DNA from: Saccoglossus kowalevskii
Lineage: Eukaryota; Hemichordata; Enteropneusta; Harrimaniidae
Assembly (NCBI RefSeq): GCF_000003605.2
Contig: NW_003121911.1
Span: 434,630-458,139, forward strand
DNA length: 23,510 bases
Direction of reading: 5' to 3'
The translations under genes and the position numbers were made by a program. How positions within the stretch are numbered: the stretch's first letter is position 1; every line of letters starts with the position of its first letter. Below, piece by piece: positions 12,601 to 21,172 of the stretch. The notes below the pieces were generated by a model, which saw only the letters and a program-made list of their open reading frames with translations, was not told the origin of the DNA and ran no database searches.

Positions 12601-15600
12601 TAATGTATGTACCAAATTTGAACGAAATCCGTCCATGCATAACTGAGATCCGGGTCCGGAATGGTGAAAATGTGCCATTTTGATGCATTTTCGGCCTTAA
12701 AATGGCCGCTATTCGGCTATCGTTAATCGGATCATGAAAAAAATGCATGTGCATATGTCCCATATAATGTGTGATGTATGAGTGAAGTTTGAACATAATC
12801 GGTCCATGCATGTTCGAGATACAGGTGATCACGGACGCACGGACGCACGGACGCACGGACGCACACAGGGCAAAACATAATGTCCCCGTTTTCGGACTCC
12901 GTCCGAACGGGGACTAACAACACCTCCCTACAAAAAAAATATAGAGAACTGACAAAATTTCTGCTTCAGTATTATTTGAAAAATATTATGATACCACCTA
13001 TAATCTTTCATGAAGGCATTCATTTCTTTCATTTCTTTCATTTTTAAAAATTTTAATCAAGCATGGAATTGACACACACAAACATCTTGGAGCAGCAAGT
13101 ATACATCATATACTGTCTTTAACTCTTCACTTCACTTTTTCATCTAAATTTCGAAACATCATTTTGCCCATTTTTATTTATCTCTAAACTCTTATTAAAC
13201 TGTTAATTTTGAACCAAAGTTATAATTTCCCATTGGCTAATAAGGGTCTTAATCGAAACTATTCAAAAATATTGAAATGAAATATTTTGCAATAGTCCTC
13301 ATTGTTCACTTAATGTTAAAGACCATATTAAAAGCATTTAGAAAGAATTGTGTTTGTTATAAATGAGTAAAATATAAAATATATAAAAAACAATAATCGG
13401 TAATACATATTATTTGTCAATGAATTTTGGCATCTACTGCGCATATAGAATATAGATGACGTCAAAGAATTCCCACTGCATCCCTATGGAAAAATACCAT
13501 CTCATTTAAAACGTAGGAAATAATTTGTCAATATATCAAAAATTGACAACAATATTATGCATCCTGTTTTGGTTTCAAACATGTCAAAAAAACCTGATTT
13601 TGTTTACAACTAAAATGTTCAGCAGTCAGCTAATCATTGATTTAGTGACAAGATTATTGGATGTGCATACATTGTACATATATGTTTGCCATGATGTATT
13701 GTCTGTATATAAAGTTAGAAGCAAATTGCTCAAAGCATGTACAAGATAAATCTGAAATAGCATTTAATAAACAAAATGGCCACAGGTCTGACATCTTGAG
13801 TAGATTTTACAAATCAAAGTGACATATATGGTAATCCTTTCATCAAGTTTGAAGCAAACTGACAAACACCTACACAAGACCAGGTTCTGTATACAGGATT
13901 TTTAAATTAGTGTTTTTTTTGCAAATAAAATGGTCAGCAGTTGGACATCTTTGATCAGATGACAATATCATTCATTCAGTATGCCATGACCCACATGTTT
14001 GAGATGAATTGTTTACGTCAGCCATCCTTGACCCAATCCTGAAATCATCACACAAGCATATATATCAGACACGTTAAAGGACAGTGGTCATAGCTAGCCC
14101 AGCACATGTGTTGTATACGTCACTATGAGTCTCATATCGAACAAGATGCGGTGCAAAGACCACCCTTTAAGTATGTGTAAGATATAGCAGTACATTAAAT
14201 GAATTCGTCAAGGTATGTTTGTATACAACTTCAGATGCACACATGGACGATTGGATGGACTGAAAGCCTCAGACAATTTAAATCAAACTATGAATCCCTG
14301 GGTCTAAAAATACACAGGTTTATGTATTTAACTTAGAACATTAAAACCAATGACAAAAAAGTTTTAAAATGGCCACTATCACTGTGTCATCAATAATAAT
14401 ATTGTTGGAAAAGAATATGGTGACCCCCCCCCCCCAATTTTTAAAAGCATTTAAAAAGTGCAGATAAATTTATCTTTATTTTATTCTTTCAAGAATGTTT
14501 ACAAAACTAAACCTTTTTCTTCCATTTGTTTTAAAATCACACTTTTAAAGCATTTCTATCAGTTCATTGGTGCTTCGAACATTTTATGTGACATATTTGA
14601 TAGTCTGAATTTCGTGAGTCGCTCTATACAATTAACTTCTAAATGTTACCATTAGATTTGTGCTTGAATTTCATTCGCCTGGACTTTTGAAAAGTGATCA
14701 AACACACGTAGACTCACAAAGATTTGCTTCTGGTTGAAGCAATTCAAAACATAGAAGAATCCTGGCAAATCCTCATTTTTTTCCCCCCAACAATTTGCTC
14801 TAATACGGACCATTAAACAATAGTTCTATCATCCAAATGAATGCGCCCTGAGTGCAACTTTAATTGTGACCAACTACATGTACCTTTAGGGCCGAGTTAT
14901 GCAGATAAAAATAAACAGCGAGGCAAGGAGATACAGGAAGTACACATCAATTTGGATTTTCATTTTGAGATATAATGAAGGAACCTAAATTGAATTTCAG
15001 TAACGGAATCAGTATTTTGTAGTGCTGTCTAAACATTTCTTTCTCAAAACTGAATTGCTTTAATTTTGTCCCAAAACTAATCAATTCACTCAACTGTGCT
15101 AGTGGAAGTTGTTGAACACTTCCCAATAAATTCTAACAAAGTTTGAGGACAAAAGACATATTGCAGTATACGTATTAATGCGCTCCAGTCGACATGCAGA
15201 TTCACGTTCAAATTTCACATTAGTATAACCAAACATATTTGACACATGCTGTACATGTCACAGGTGAACACAATGAACTTGACATAGTGCACTTTAACTT
15301 TGCAATAAATACATCAAGTATTTCCAGTTCTCATTATCACTAATTTACTAAAAGAATGTTCTCTTTCATGCAATATGCTGAATATGAAAACATTCATGTC
15401 AAGTGTTACATTCAATAACAGTGCAACATCTGCTTAGGGATTAATGTCTTTTTCAGCAGTTTACAATATATATTACGAGAATGCATTTGCTGATTTTATT
15501 TGTGAAGATTAAAAACCACATTTTCAAAATCTGAAAAGTCAAAATTTTGTTTTTTTTCATAGATAGAATTTATTTTATTTTTTATTTTACTTATTTATTA

Positions 15601-18591
15601 GAATAGAATAGAATACAATACAATATGTCTAATATGGAGATAAAACTAAACATGACTACCATACTCAGAAACACGCATTTATTCAACATACAGATAAGAT
15701 TGCTTCAAGTAATTTACAAAATAATACTAGTTTATTTTAAGACTTGTTTCCATGGAAATAGGTTTCAAAGCTGAAGTTGTTGATATCCGTGTATTCCGAA
15801 AACTCAATTTATTCTATTGTAGTTTGATTTTTAGCCTGTAATTCATGGTAATATGTTTTACTCACTCTCTTTGGCCACTAGGTGGAGCTCTTTGATTTTT
15901 TTTCATATTTTGCATACTGAATCAATGATTGATTTTTGTAGAAGTAATTAATACCAAACAAGTATATAGATTCTTATGATTGGAGTTTGCTTACACAAAC
16001 ACAGGAATGAGTGTGCAACTTAAAGCGGGAGAGTTGTCACCTGCACACATGTAGGAATTGTCCCAAGTGATAACAACACATGCTAAAAACACAAAGGCTC
16101 ATGGGTAGACAATTGTTTGTAAACAATGACACGCTATGGCCATCTGGCGCATGCGCAATGAGAACCAATGAGAGATAGAAATATTTATGTATAAGGCTAC
16201 AATATATACCATTGTGCATCTATACTCAAAAAACTATAATCGTTTTTTCTGGCATACATAGACCAATTACTTGTCAAAGTTGGTACAAATCATGAGATAG
16301 ACAAGCATCTGATTTTATTCTGTGATATGATTAAATTTAGCCAACATGTGACCATTTTGGAAACAAAATCATAAAACTAATAATAATAATAATAATAAGA
16401 CTAACGACTTGATAATACTGGGTTGCAAATCATATTTATTTTATTCTTTTTTCGAGATCTGATTCAAGATAGCGATACATATTGGGCTACAGATAAATAG
16501 TACATTATTTGTTTTTTGCAGTTTAGAAAAAAAATTTATTTCAAATTTAATATTTTTAATAAATATCTTAATCCAAGGCCATAGATAATACCAGTTAATG
16601 ATTTTCATTTTGTTATTGTATGTTATCGTCTCAGTGACTTGAGTGAAAACCTACATTTCTGGACATATTGATTTCAAAAATCATCACGCTTTTTATTTGA
16701 ATTCTAAAAGTTGTACTTTTGTTAAAATTTATCATGAAAACCAATTACATATATTAAACTTTTTTATGTTTTTATTTCTAAAATTCTAAGCAAGAAACCA
16801 AATAAAAAAAAAAGCTGTGACACAAATGTTTCCAAACTGACATGCATAATGATGACCAAAAACATTACAATTTTTGTTCTGGCTTTTAGCGACACATTTC
16901 CTGGGTGTTAACCAGGATTTAGAAAGTGTGATTTGAAAAATGATTTTTGGCATTATATTTGACAAGAAAAAAAAAAAAATAATAAAATGTTGTCTGTCAT
17001 ACTGACAGGTAGCTGGCTAAGACACTACTATTTCCATTTATGTCATAAGTCATTCACAATAAGTGTATGTTTGAATGCAACCATTTTTTTCTGTCACAGT
17101 TTTACAACACCACAACATTCTGCAATTTTTTTCTGTATATTTTATTGAATATCTTTGTTAATTTTAAACCAAATAAATCTAATTTTATGTTGTCAACAAG
17201 TCATGTTCAACATTTTGGGAAAAATATGTGTTTAATATTGTGAATATTGACTTTGGCATTCAAAATGTTTCAATAGAATTACATTGATTTGATATAATTC
17301 AGTGAATACATATGTATACAATTACTGTAAAATACTTTATTTTTACTTGGAATTAACTTTTTGCTATTTTCACTGAAGAGATAATTCTATGAAATTAAAA
17401 ACCAGCGAATATACCTTTTTCCCTATATCCTACATTCAATTCATCAAAAGTCAGTTAAAATAAATTCCATACAAAACACAAAAAGCCTTTTCAGTGAAAA
17501 TTTATTCAGGCTAAAATAAAGTATTTTACAGTATTTTCCTGTACTCGTCTGCCATAGGGCTATACATGTGAGGATAAGGCGGAACAGCTTTCACATATAC
17601 AATGTTTTCTTTTTAAATTAAAGTGACTAATCTGCTTGCTGGGCTTGGTGTTATAGCAACATTAGTGACTGTTAGTAATAAATATTTATCTATCTACCAA
17701 TCTATATAATACAATGTGAAAAATGCACATCTGTGGTTTCCATAGTGTAAAAAAAAGAAGGTAAAATAATATTTCAATATGCAGGAATTGAAATTGACTG
17801 AGATTGAAAGCCCTGATGCGCTTGAACATATATAGTCAAATGTTTTTTTCACAATTTCAATCATTTCAAGTTAACAATTTTGGCTTTGAAATTGGATGCC
17901 CTCAGAAAACCAAAGTTCAATCCCTGAATAAGCAGCCCAAAATGAGTTTGTGACTGATGATGAGAAAAGCCGAAAGATTTAATCAAAATGCTGATAAGAG
18001 ATCAATTGGTGAATCACCATTTCACAGCAATTTAACTTAAACTATAACTTTTTTTTATTTCAATTTCTATATTATGGTGTGGAGAAAGACACAATGTGAA
18101 ATTCAATTATGATTCAAATGAAGATATACCGGTAGTATGATATTTGTTGAGTGATTGATGGCCGCAAAATCAAGTAAAATGATGACCTGATAGATGAACA
18201 TTCATGTTCAAATGCAGTAACCATGAACAAATAAAGCGATTACAAGATAACAATGTCATCTAAGCTCTTAATCTGAATTCAATTAAAATCATGGGTTTAG
18301 TTAAATGGACAAAATTAATCTGAACATGATTCATTGTATGGTCATTGTATGAAAGATGAATCGGCTGCGATCGAACTTCATACAACCTTGGTTTTTTGAA
18401 ATACATCTCCAGGTAAATAACGACCAAAGAGATTTCCCACCGTGCTTGCAAGCTGCACTCTACAATGCGCCCAAGCTTTTAATTATAAATCCATATAGAA
18501 TCAAATAACATTTGCTATATAGAGCTAGAACATCGGGTACATCCACTCACCAAGGGATTCCTGTATTACGATAAGACGTGCTTTGTTCCAT
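3414..18591 (-). CDS. Spliced gene of unknown function, N-terminal 140 residues, 3' part outside view
   Basis: Three segments on the minus strand join as 18591-18551, 8574-8398 and 3615-3414. They use donors GTGAGT, GTAGGT and GTAAGT and AG acceptors. Segment lengths of 41, 177 and 202 bases keep one frame with no stop: the first intron splits a Cys codon (residue 14), the second a Gly codon (residue 73), and the last donor falls between codons after Met140. The predicted protein begins MEQSTSYRNTGIPCGDSRK. Residues 1-40 are rich in Ser, Thr, Arg and Tyr. Residues 55-64 (RQLKRLLDKQ) look like a short basic helix. Residues 98-125 are strongly acidic and probably helical or coiled-coil (KLQEEEDELEELRQ, then GLSEEEIHLYL). 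There is no signal peptide or membrane segment. The introns are 9976 and 4782 bases. I do not recognise the family; the composition suggests a cytoplasmic or nuclear adaptor-like protein, but that is a guess. The remaining exons probably lie left of position 1. Confidence 0.72.
3640..4240. other. Intron sequence with one degenerate 'atggccacca' unit
   Basis: At 3731-3760 there is one copy of the dispersed repeat core (AAAATGGCCACCATTCAGCC followed by atcttgaat) and its usual 'aagtttgaacataatt' tail near 3806. The rest is AT-rich intron with no open frame of note. Confidence 0.5.
4240..5330. repeat. AT-rich degenerate tandem array (units about 110-150 bases)
   Basis: A module recurs near 4300, 4410, 4545, 4985, 5115 and 5255. 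It runs 'gcaaattaggtaattaatatgc', a 'ttttaaccataaactaatca' stretch, 'ggtctgtgcattgtccta', 'gagcatctat' and 'gagataa'. Between two blocks of modules, at about 4850-4950, lies a sequence with 'gaagaagtcgaaaaagtaaa', 'gacatggacgacagaca' and 'aagcttcgctcgacaaattc', which looks like the end of the same or a nested element. No coding potential is visible. The whole array sits in the intron between the exons at 3615 and 8398. Confidence 0.55.
5331..7300. other. Long intron stretch, only faint repeat remnants
   Basis: I see no splice-flanked coding segment on either strand. One diverged 'atgcctgccagtc..catctcaatcagat' remnant lies at 6586-6620. The open frames of 60-70 codons are what chance gives in DNA of this composition. 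Confidence 0.5.
7305..7680. repeat. Diverged repeat, copy 1 (partner at 14564-14885)
   Basis: Matching anchors occur in the same order and orientation as in the partner: 'gacattatttgacagtgtgaat', 'caaatttcatctgcc..cctttgaaa', 'gattcacagaattg', 'ctggcaaatcct' and 'gtgcaacttta..tacatgta'. By eye the identity is about 60-70% with indels. It is either an old dispersed element or an old segmental copy. No coding capacity is seen. Confidence 0.45.
7881..8357. mobile_element. 477-bp DNA transposon with 148-bp terminal inverted repeats and 8-bp target duplication
   Basis: The left arm 7881-8028 and the right arm 8210-8357 are reverse complements over 148 bases with three mismatches and no gaps. The ends are CACAGTCAGCTGGCGC... 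and its complement. The flanks carry an identical 8-base direct repeat AAGTGAAT (7873-7880 and 8358-8365). An 8-bp duplication is usual for hAT and P elements, but the arms are unusually long, as in foldback MITEs. The 181-base centre has no transposase, and the open frame across 8046-8234 is not protein-like. The near-identity of the arms indicates recent activity or arm conversion. It lies only 40 bases beyond the donor of the exon 8574-8398, in the intron. Confidence 0.92.
8398..8574 (-). CDS. Second coding exon of the minus-strand gene (residues 14-73)
   Basis: The exon follows an AG acceptor (ttttacttgatag) and ends at donor GG|GTAGGT. It is 177 bases: one base completing the Cys codon, 58 full codons and two bases of a Gly codon. 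The peptide is polar and rich in Ser, Thr and Asp, with the segments TSEDPYTPYDDQALDS and TATDRQLKRLLDKQMDT. A second possible donor four bases downstream would place an in-frame TAG in the message, so the first is preferred. A 477-bp inverted-repeat transposon lies 40 bases beyond the donor side, in the following intron. Confidence 0.75.
8686..8884. mobile_element. TA-flanked MITE, copy 1 (CTGTARAATACTT ends)
   Basis: Left end CTGTAGAATACTTTATTTT and inverted right end CTGTAAAATACTTCAATGG continue in both arms into TGGAATTAATTTTC. TA flanks both sides (8684-8685 and 8885-8886), as in Tc1/mariner-type insertions. It is 199 bases with no coding content. The same family recurs at 17325-17531. 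Confidence 0.8.
8890..10060. other. Intron stretch without recognised features
   Basis: AT-rich intron between the first two coding exons. I find no splice-flanked open segment or clear repeat boundary; it contains scattered short A/T homopolymers. Confidence 0.5.
10064..10170. repeat. Diverged direct repeat, copy 1 (partner at 10560-10674)
   Basis: Shared anchors in order are 'gaaatgttaaggaacatttca', 'ttgcttattctaaccagctt', 'gacaagcttgtgtcatttt' and 'ttatacatgtacaaacaaga'. The partner has the same anchors with substitutions. The two copies flank the element at 10190-10440. Confidence 0.6.
10190..10440. mobile_element. 251-bp inverted-repeat element with 7-bp AAGTTAA duplication
   Basis: The left end TAAAGGGCAGTGGTTGCA and the inverted right end TAAAGGACAGTAGTCATC match at most positions. 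The identical 7-base flank AAGTTAA lies at 10183-10189 and 10441-10447. A palindromic GCACATGTGC lies at about 10408. The ends match the smaller element at 14078-14166. It is noncoding and non-autonomous; the superfamily is uncertain. Confidence 0.7.
10560..10674. repeat. Diverged direct repeat, copy 2 (partner at 10064-10170)
   Basis: Carries 'gaaatgataggaacatttca', 'gtaaccagtttgttaatgac', 'aagctgtgtcatttcggcta' and 'taaatgtataaacaaga', in the same order and orientation as copy 1. Confidence 0.6.
10675..11600. other. Intron stretch without recognised features
   Basis: Several 'aacatggttg/aacatgattat' phrases recur between 10860 and 11060, suggesting decayed repeat DNA, but no unit could be delimited. 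No coding segment is visible; the 80-codon frame at 11456 overlaps poly-A and repeat sequence. Confidence 0.4.
11730..12917 (+). mobile_element. Hairpin-ended tandem repeat element, copy B (possible Helitron/Helentron-type, non-autonomous)
   Basis: It begins with GTCCCCGTT (11730-11738), preceded by tcattgtcaatgacac, and ends with a 3' hairpin (12882-12914) in which GTCCCCGTT pairs with AACGGGGAC, followed by CTAA. Between these lie tandem units with the core AAAATGGCCGCCAGTCGGCC (near 11904, 12051, 12527 and 12699), each with a small ATGGCC/GGCCAT hairpin, and a run of about four ggacgcac units at 12832-12865. No coding sequence is seen; long apparent frames cross the gap. The plan (5' short inverted repeat shared with a 3' stem-loop, tandem core, CTRR-like end) matches what is described for Helentron-associated elements. 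That assignment is inference. Confidence 0.65.
12164..12521. other. Assembly gap (358 N)
   Basis: A run of N. The sequence before it (about 12047-12163) is nearly identical to the sequence after it (about 12524-12640), so the missing DNA is most likely further units of the same tandem array. Confidence 0.99.
12918..14073. other. Intron stretch with two weak repeat units
   Basis: Degenerate units of the 'aaaatggcca' family occur near 13774 and 13928 (AAAATGGTCAGCAGTTGGAC). A TGACGTCA octamer at 13457-13464 is noted, but no gene start lies nearby. No convincing coding segment is visible. Confidence 0.5.
14078..14166. mobile_element. 89-bp TTAA-flanked mini-element related to the 10190 element
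   Basis: The left end AAAGGACAGTGGTCATAGC pairs with the right end (inverted AAAGGGTGGTCTTTGC) apart from a three-base difference. TTAA stands on both sides (14074-14077, 14167-14170). The end TAAAGGACAGTGGTCAT is shared with the right end of the 10190-10440 element, and both have a GCACATGTG stretch inside. TTAA flanks could mean piggyBac-like insertion or simply that the terminal bases are TTAA. Confidence 0.55.
14564..14885. repeat. Diverged repeat, copy 2 (partner at 7305-7680)
   Basis: Contains the counterpart anchors 'gacatatttgatagtctgaat', 'tgaatttcattcgcc..cttttgaaa', 'gactcacaaagatttg', 'ctggcaaatcct' and 'gtgcaacttta..tacatgta'. It has more indels than copy 1. A run of 11 C at about 14424-14434 lies just outside it. 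Confidence 0.45.
14886..17320. other. Long intron stretch, few features
   Basis: No splice-flanked coding segment is visible. Minor items are an 'agaatagaatagaatacaat' simple repeat at 15600-15625 (possibly the 3' tail of a minus-strand LINE), a (TAA)n run at 16378-16397, and a palindromic GCGCATGCGC at about 16147. A fragment at 16021-16085 begins TTAAAGCGGGAGAGTTGTC, resembling 20011-20075. Confidence 0.45.
16378..16397. repeat. TAA trinucleotide microsatellite
   Basis: A short uninterrupted run of about six TAA units. Confidence 0.9.
17325..17531. mobile_element. TA-flanked MITE, copy 2 (CTGTAAAATACTTTATTTT ends)
   Basis: Both arms begin CTGTAAAATACTTTATTTT, inverted with respect to each other, and continue into related 'ggaattaactttt..ttttcactga' sequence. 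TA flanks both ends (17323-17324 and 17532-17533). It is 207 bases and shares ends and subterminal sequence with 8686-8884. Both copies lie in introns of the same gene, and neither has coding content. Confidence 0.82.
17534..18550. other. Intron stretch next to the first coding exon
   Basis: A possible decayed tRNA-like B box (GTTCAATCCC at about 17917) is the only item noticed. No further exon is supported. Confidence 0.4.
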
Positions 18592-18609
18592 TCTGACCTA
18601 GTTCACATC
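18551..18609 (-). CDS. First coding exon of the minus-strand gene (start codon at 18591)
   Basis: A pyrimidine-rich acceptor (tttcctctccag on the minus strand) precedes the exon at 18609, and a consensus donor (CCTTG|GTGAGT) follows 18551. The first 18 bases are untranslated: they contain an in-frame TAG, which makes the ATG at 18591-18589 the earliest possible start in this frame, and a start-stop pair ATG-TGA in another frame. The coding part is 41 bases: 13 codons plus two bases of a split Cys codon. Upstream it would splice to the leader exon ending at 21928. I rate the exon as likely because its phase matches the next exon exactly. Confidence 0.68.
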
Positions 18610-19970
18610 CTGGAGAGGAAATTAAAACAGTAGCATTAAAAGGTGTAGTAACGTTTGTCATGATCAAGTGTTTTCATATGCTTTGAAAGTATAGGAAAAG
18701 AGTCATCAGTCAAAAGCCAGAGGAACACAACAAATAAGGTGCAGGTCATAGCATGGTCCTCTGATCGATGGTATGCATGAAGCAATTAGCCTTAGGTTAA
18801 GGCATAGATGTTAACACATCGTTGGTCATCAAATAGACATACAGAATATGTGCAGGGCTGTTTGATCTATGACATAAGTGTGTTAAATTCAACAGTGATG
18901 TTAACAGCTGGGGAAAACTCAATTAAATTACTACATTTTACTTGTGAGTGCTATCCGTGCACAATACAAAGTTTTTCAAGATTATCATTATAAAAGATAT
19001 TACAGCATAAACAATTATTAATTCAAATTTTTCGTTGTAATTATGTTTTACCCCACCCCAGTACACATTGTAAAATCTAAACTGTCAATAGTGTGATCCA
19101 ACTTTAATTTAACAAGAAATACATTTTCACAAATTGTGAACATTTTCAAACAATTTCTAAATTCTAAGGGTTCTAAATTAAGCTATAAAATTACAGCTAA
19201 TTCTGTGAAAGTTGGTCCTTAACATGCTCCATTAAACCATTGCGCAATTCCAAGCAATGAAAATTAATAGTATTTGAATGCAATCACTTACAGGAAGGAA
19301 GATTCTCAATTGCATTCAAATACTTCACCTATCAGTGACATTTATTTGTGGATGTATGAGCATTAACATGACCTCTGCTTTTATTTATTTTTTGGGGGGA
19401 TTTTTGCAATCTGCAATCTGGTTCTACTGCAATTTACTACAAATTCAAAACATGTACGCCTCAATTGATATTTGGATACACAAGTAGACCTAATTGTTAC
19501 AGTCTTATACTGTGTCTCAAGAGTATATTCAGAAATATCGCAAGGGACATGTATGTTTGTTGATCTTATCTATTTTGCATTTCGTGAATGCATAAATAGA
19601 TTATATGTTTCTCTACTGAATCTATACAGTTGTATTTATTCTATTTCGCATGATTAGGTCAAGAGATTGACCTTCCCCATTTTGCAGTAAATGAGAAAAA
19701 TACAGTGGCAGATAATGCACAAATAAACTAAATTTCAATTCCCTCTATGCTAAACAATGATTCCTCAATAGAATTTCTGCTAAATATCAGGGATGAAATC
19801 CATGCAAAAGACTGACACTAGAAGAAAAACGCTTCTGTGACAGTTGCTAACAAAATACTATGCAGGTAGGGTTTAACTTTATTTTTTATTTAAACCAGAA
19901 GACACTCATGCAGCAAATTAAATAATCCAAATTTATCACTGATTAAATTCAGTTTCAAATGAAAATGACA
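18610..19970. other. Probable leader intron, one strong hairpin
   Basis: This lies between the first coding exon and the proposed leader exon. Apart from the perfect hairpin at 19269-19324 I see nothing; the 60-70 codon frames here have no protein-like features. Confidence 0.45.
19269..19324. repeat. Perfect 16-bp inverted repeat with 24-base loop
   Basis: AGTATTTGAATGCAAT (19269-19284) and its exact reverse complement ATTGCATTCAAATACT (19309-19324) surround a purine-rich loop. A transcript of either strand would fold into a stable stem. It could be a tiny transposon remnant or a structured RNA; nothing else identifies it. Confidence 0.85.
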
Positions 19971-19971
19971 C

Positions 19972-21172
19972 AGTCCCCGTTAAATTAAGTTTACTTTGTG
20001 CTCGTCATATTAAAGCGGAGGGGTTGTCGCGAGCGTGTCCTTGAAACTTGAGTTCCAAGTGGCGTATACAACAGATTATTTATTTACATCAAAACATGTG
20101 ATCCGTGTAGTAGTAATATGGCCAAAAATAAAAACAGCCGTTATTCGGCCACCTTTGATCTGATTATGAAACACACTGATATGTATGATGTATTTGCCAA
20201 ATACGAATGAAAATGGTACATAAATTGTGGAAATATAGTAGTAAGGCCAAAAAGTCAGATGGCTGTCTATCGGCCATCGTTGACCAGATTTTGAAACAAA
20301 TTGTCATGGACATGCATCCTAACATGTATAAAGTACATGTATGTGCCAAATTTGAATTAAAACTGACAAAGCATGTCCAAGATACCGCATAAAAAAAACA
20401 AAAACAAAATGCCTGCCAGTCGACCATCTTTGATCCAATTGCGAAATAAATCGTCATGGACATGTATCCTAACATGTATAATCTACCAAGTTTGAATGAC
20501 AACTGACAAAGCATGTCCAAAATACAACATTTTCAAAAAACAAGATGGCTGCCAGTCGGCCATTTTGAAACGAATTGCTAAAACACTGCATGTGCATATG
20601 TCCCACATAAGGTACTAGGCACATGCAAAGAATGAATGGAATCGGTCTACAGGATTCTAAAATATGACTCTGGACAGACTGAGGGACGGACGGACCCATG
20701 GACGGATGGACAGACTCAGGAACTCACGGATGGTCGGGGTCGGGCACATGTATCCTAACATGTATGTACTAAATGCATGTTCAAAATACGACATTTTCAA
20801 AAAACAAGATGGCTGCCAGTCGGCCATCTTTGATCCAATTGTGAAATAAATCTTCATGAACATGTATCCTAACATGTTTAATCTATGTACCAAGTTTGAA
20901 TGAAACCTGATAAAGCATGTCCAAAATACAACATTTTCAAAAAATAAGATGGCTGCCAGTCGGCCATTTTTAATCGAATCGCTAAACCACTGCATGTGTA
21001 TATGTCCCACATAAAGTACTAGGCACATGCAAAGAATGAACGGAATCGGTCCAAGAGATTCTGAGATATTACTCCGGACGGACGCACGGACACACAGAGG
21101 CACGGACGCACAGACGCACGGAGACCGAATTATAAGTTCTCGTTTTCAGACTTCGTCCGAATGGGGACTAAT
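19972..21172 (+). mobile_element. Hairpin-ended tandem repeat element, copy C
   Basis: Starts AGTCCCCGTT (19972-19981, preceded by aatgacac as in copy B). It ends in an imperfect hairpin (21134-21169) in which 'ttctcgttttcagac' faces 'gtccgaatggggact', followed by AA. The core has units at about 20130, 20260, 20406, 20543, 20807 and 20947. A block of about 400 bases (20406-20750) is repeated at 20806-21125, and each block ends in a ggacggac/ggacgcac run. It is about 1.2 kb, like copy B. Apparent minus-strand frames of 118-148 codons are repeat translations. No transposase or Rep/helicase is visible. Confidence 0.68.

Noticed and set aside
12003-12856. Frames of 134-249 codons on both strands
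   Set aside because: Most of their length is the N gap; the rest is tandem repeat sequence read on both strands.
15600-15625. 'agaat' run as the 3' tail of a minus-strand LINE
   Set aside because: Suggestive, but no coding remains of a LINE are recognisable next to it.
16147-16156. GCGCATGCGC palindrome as an NRF1-type promoter site
   Set aside because: No CpG-rich context or exon around it; it may belong to a repeat fragment.
17840-17960. tRNA-like segment with GTTCAATCCC
   Set aside because: No acceptable A box or foldable arms at the right distance; at most a decayed SINE.
20164-21103. Minus-strand frames of 118 and 148 codons
   Set aside because: They translate the tandem units, repeating the same peptide phrases at the unit period. 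Conservation follows the DNA repeat, not a protein.
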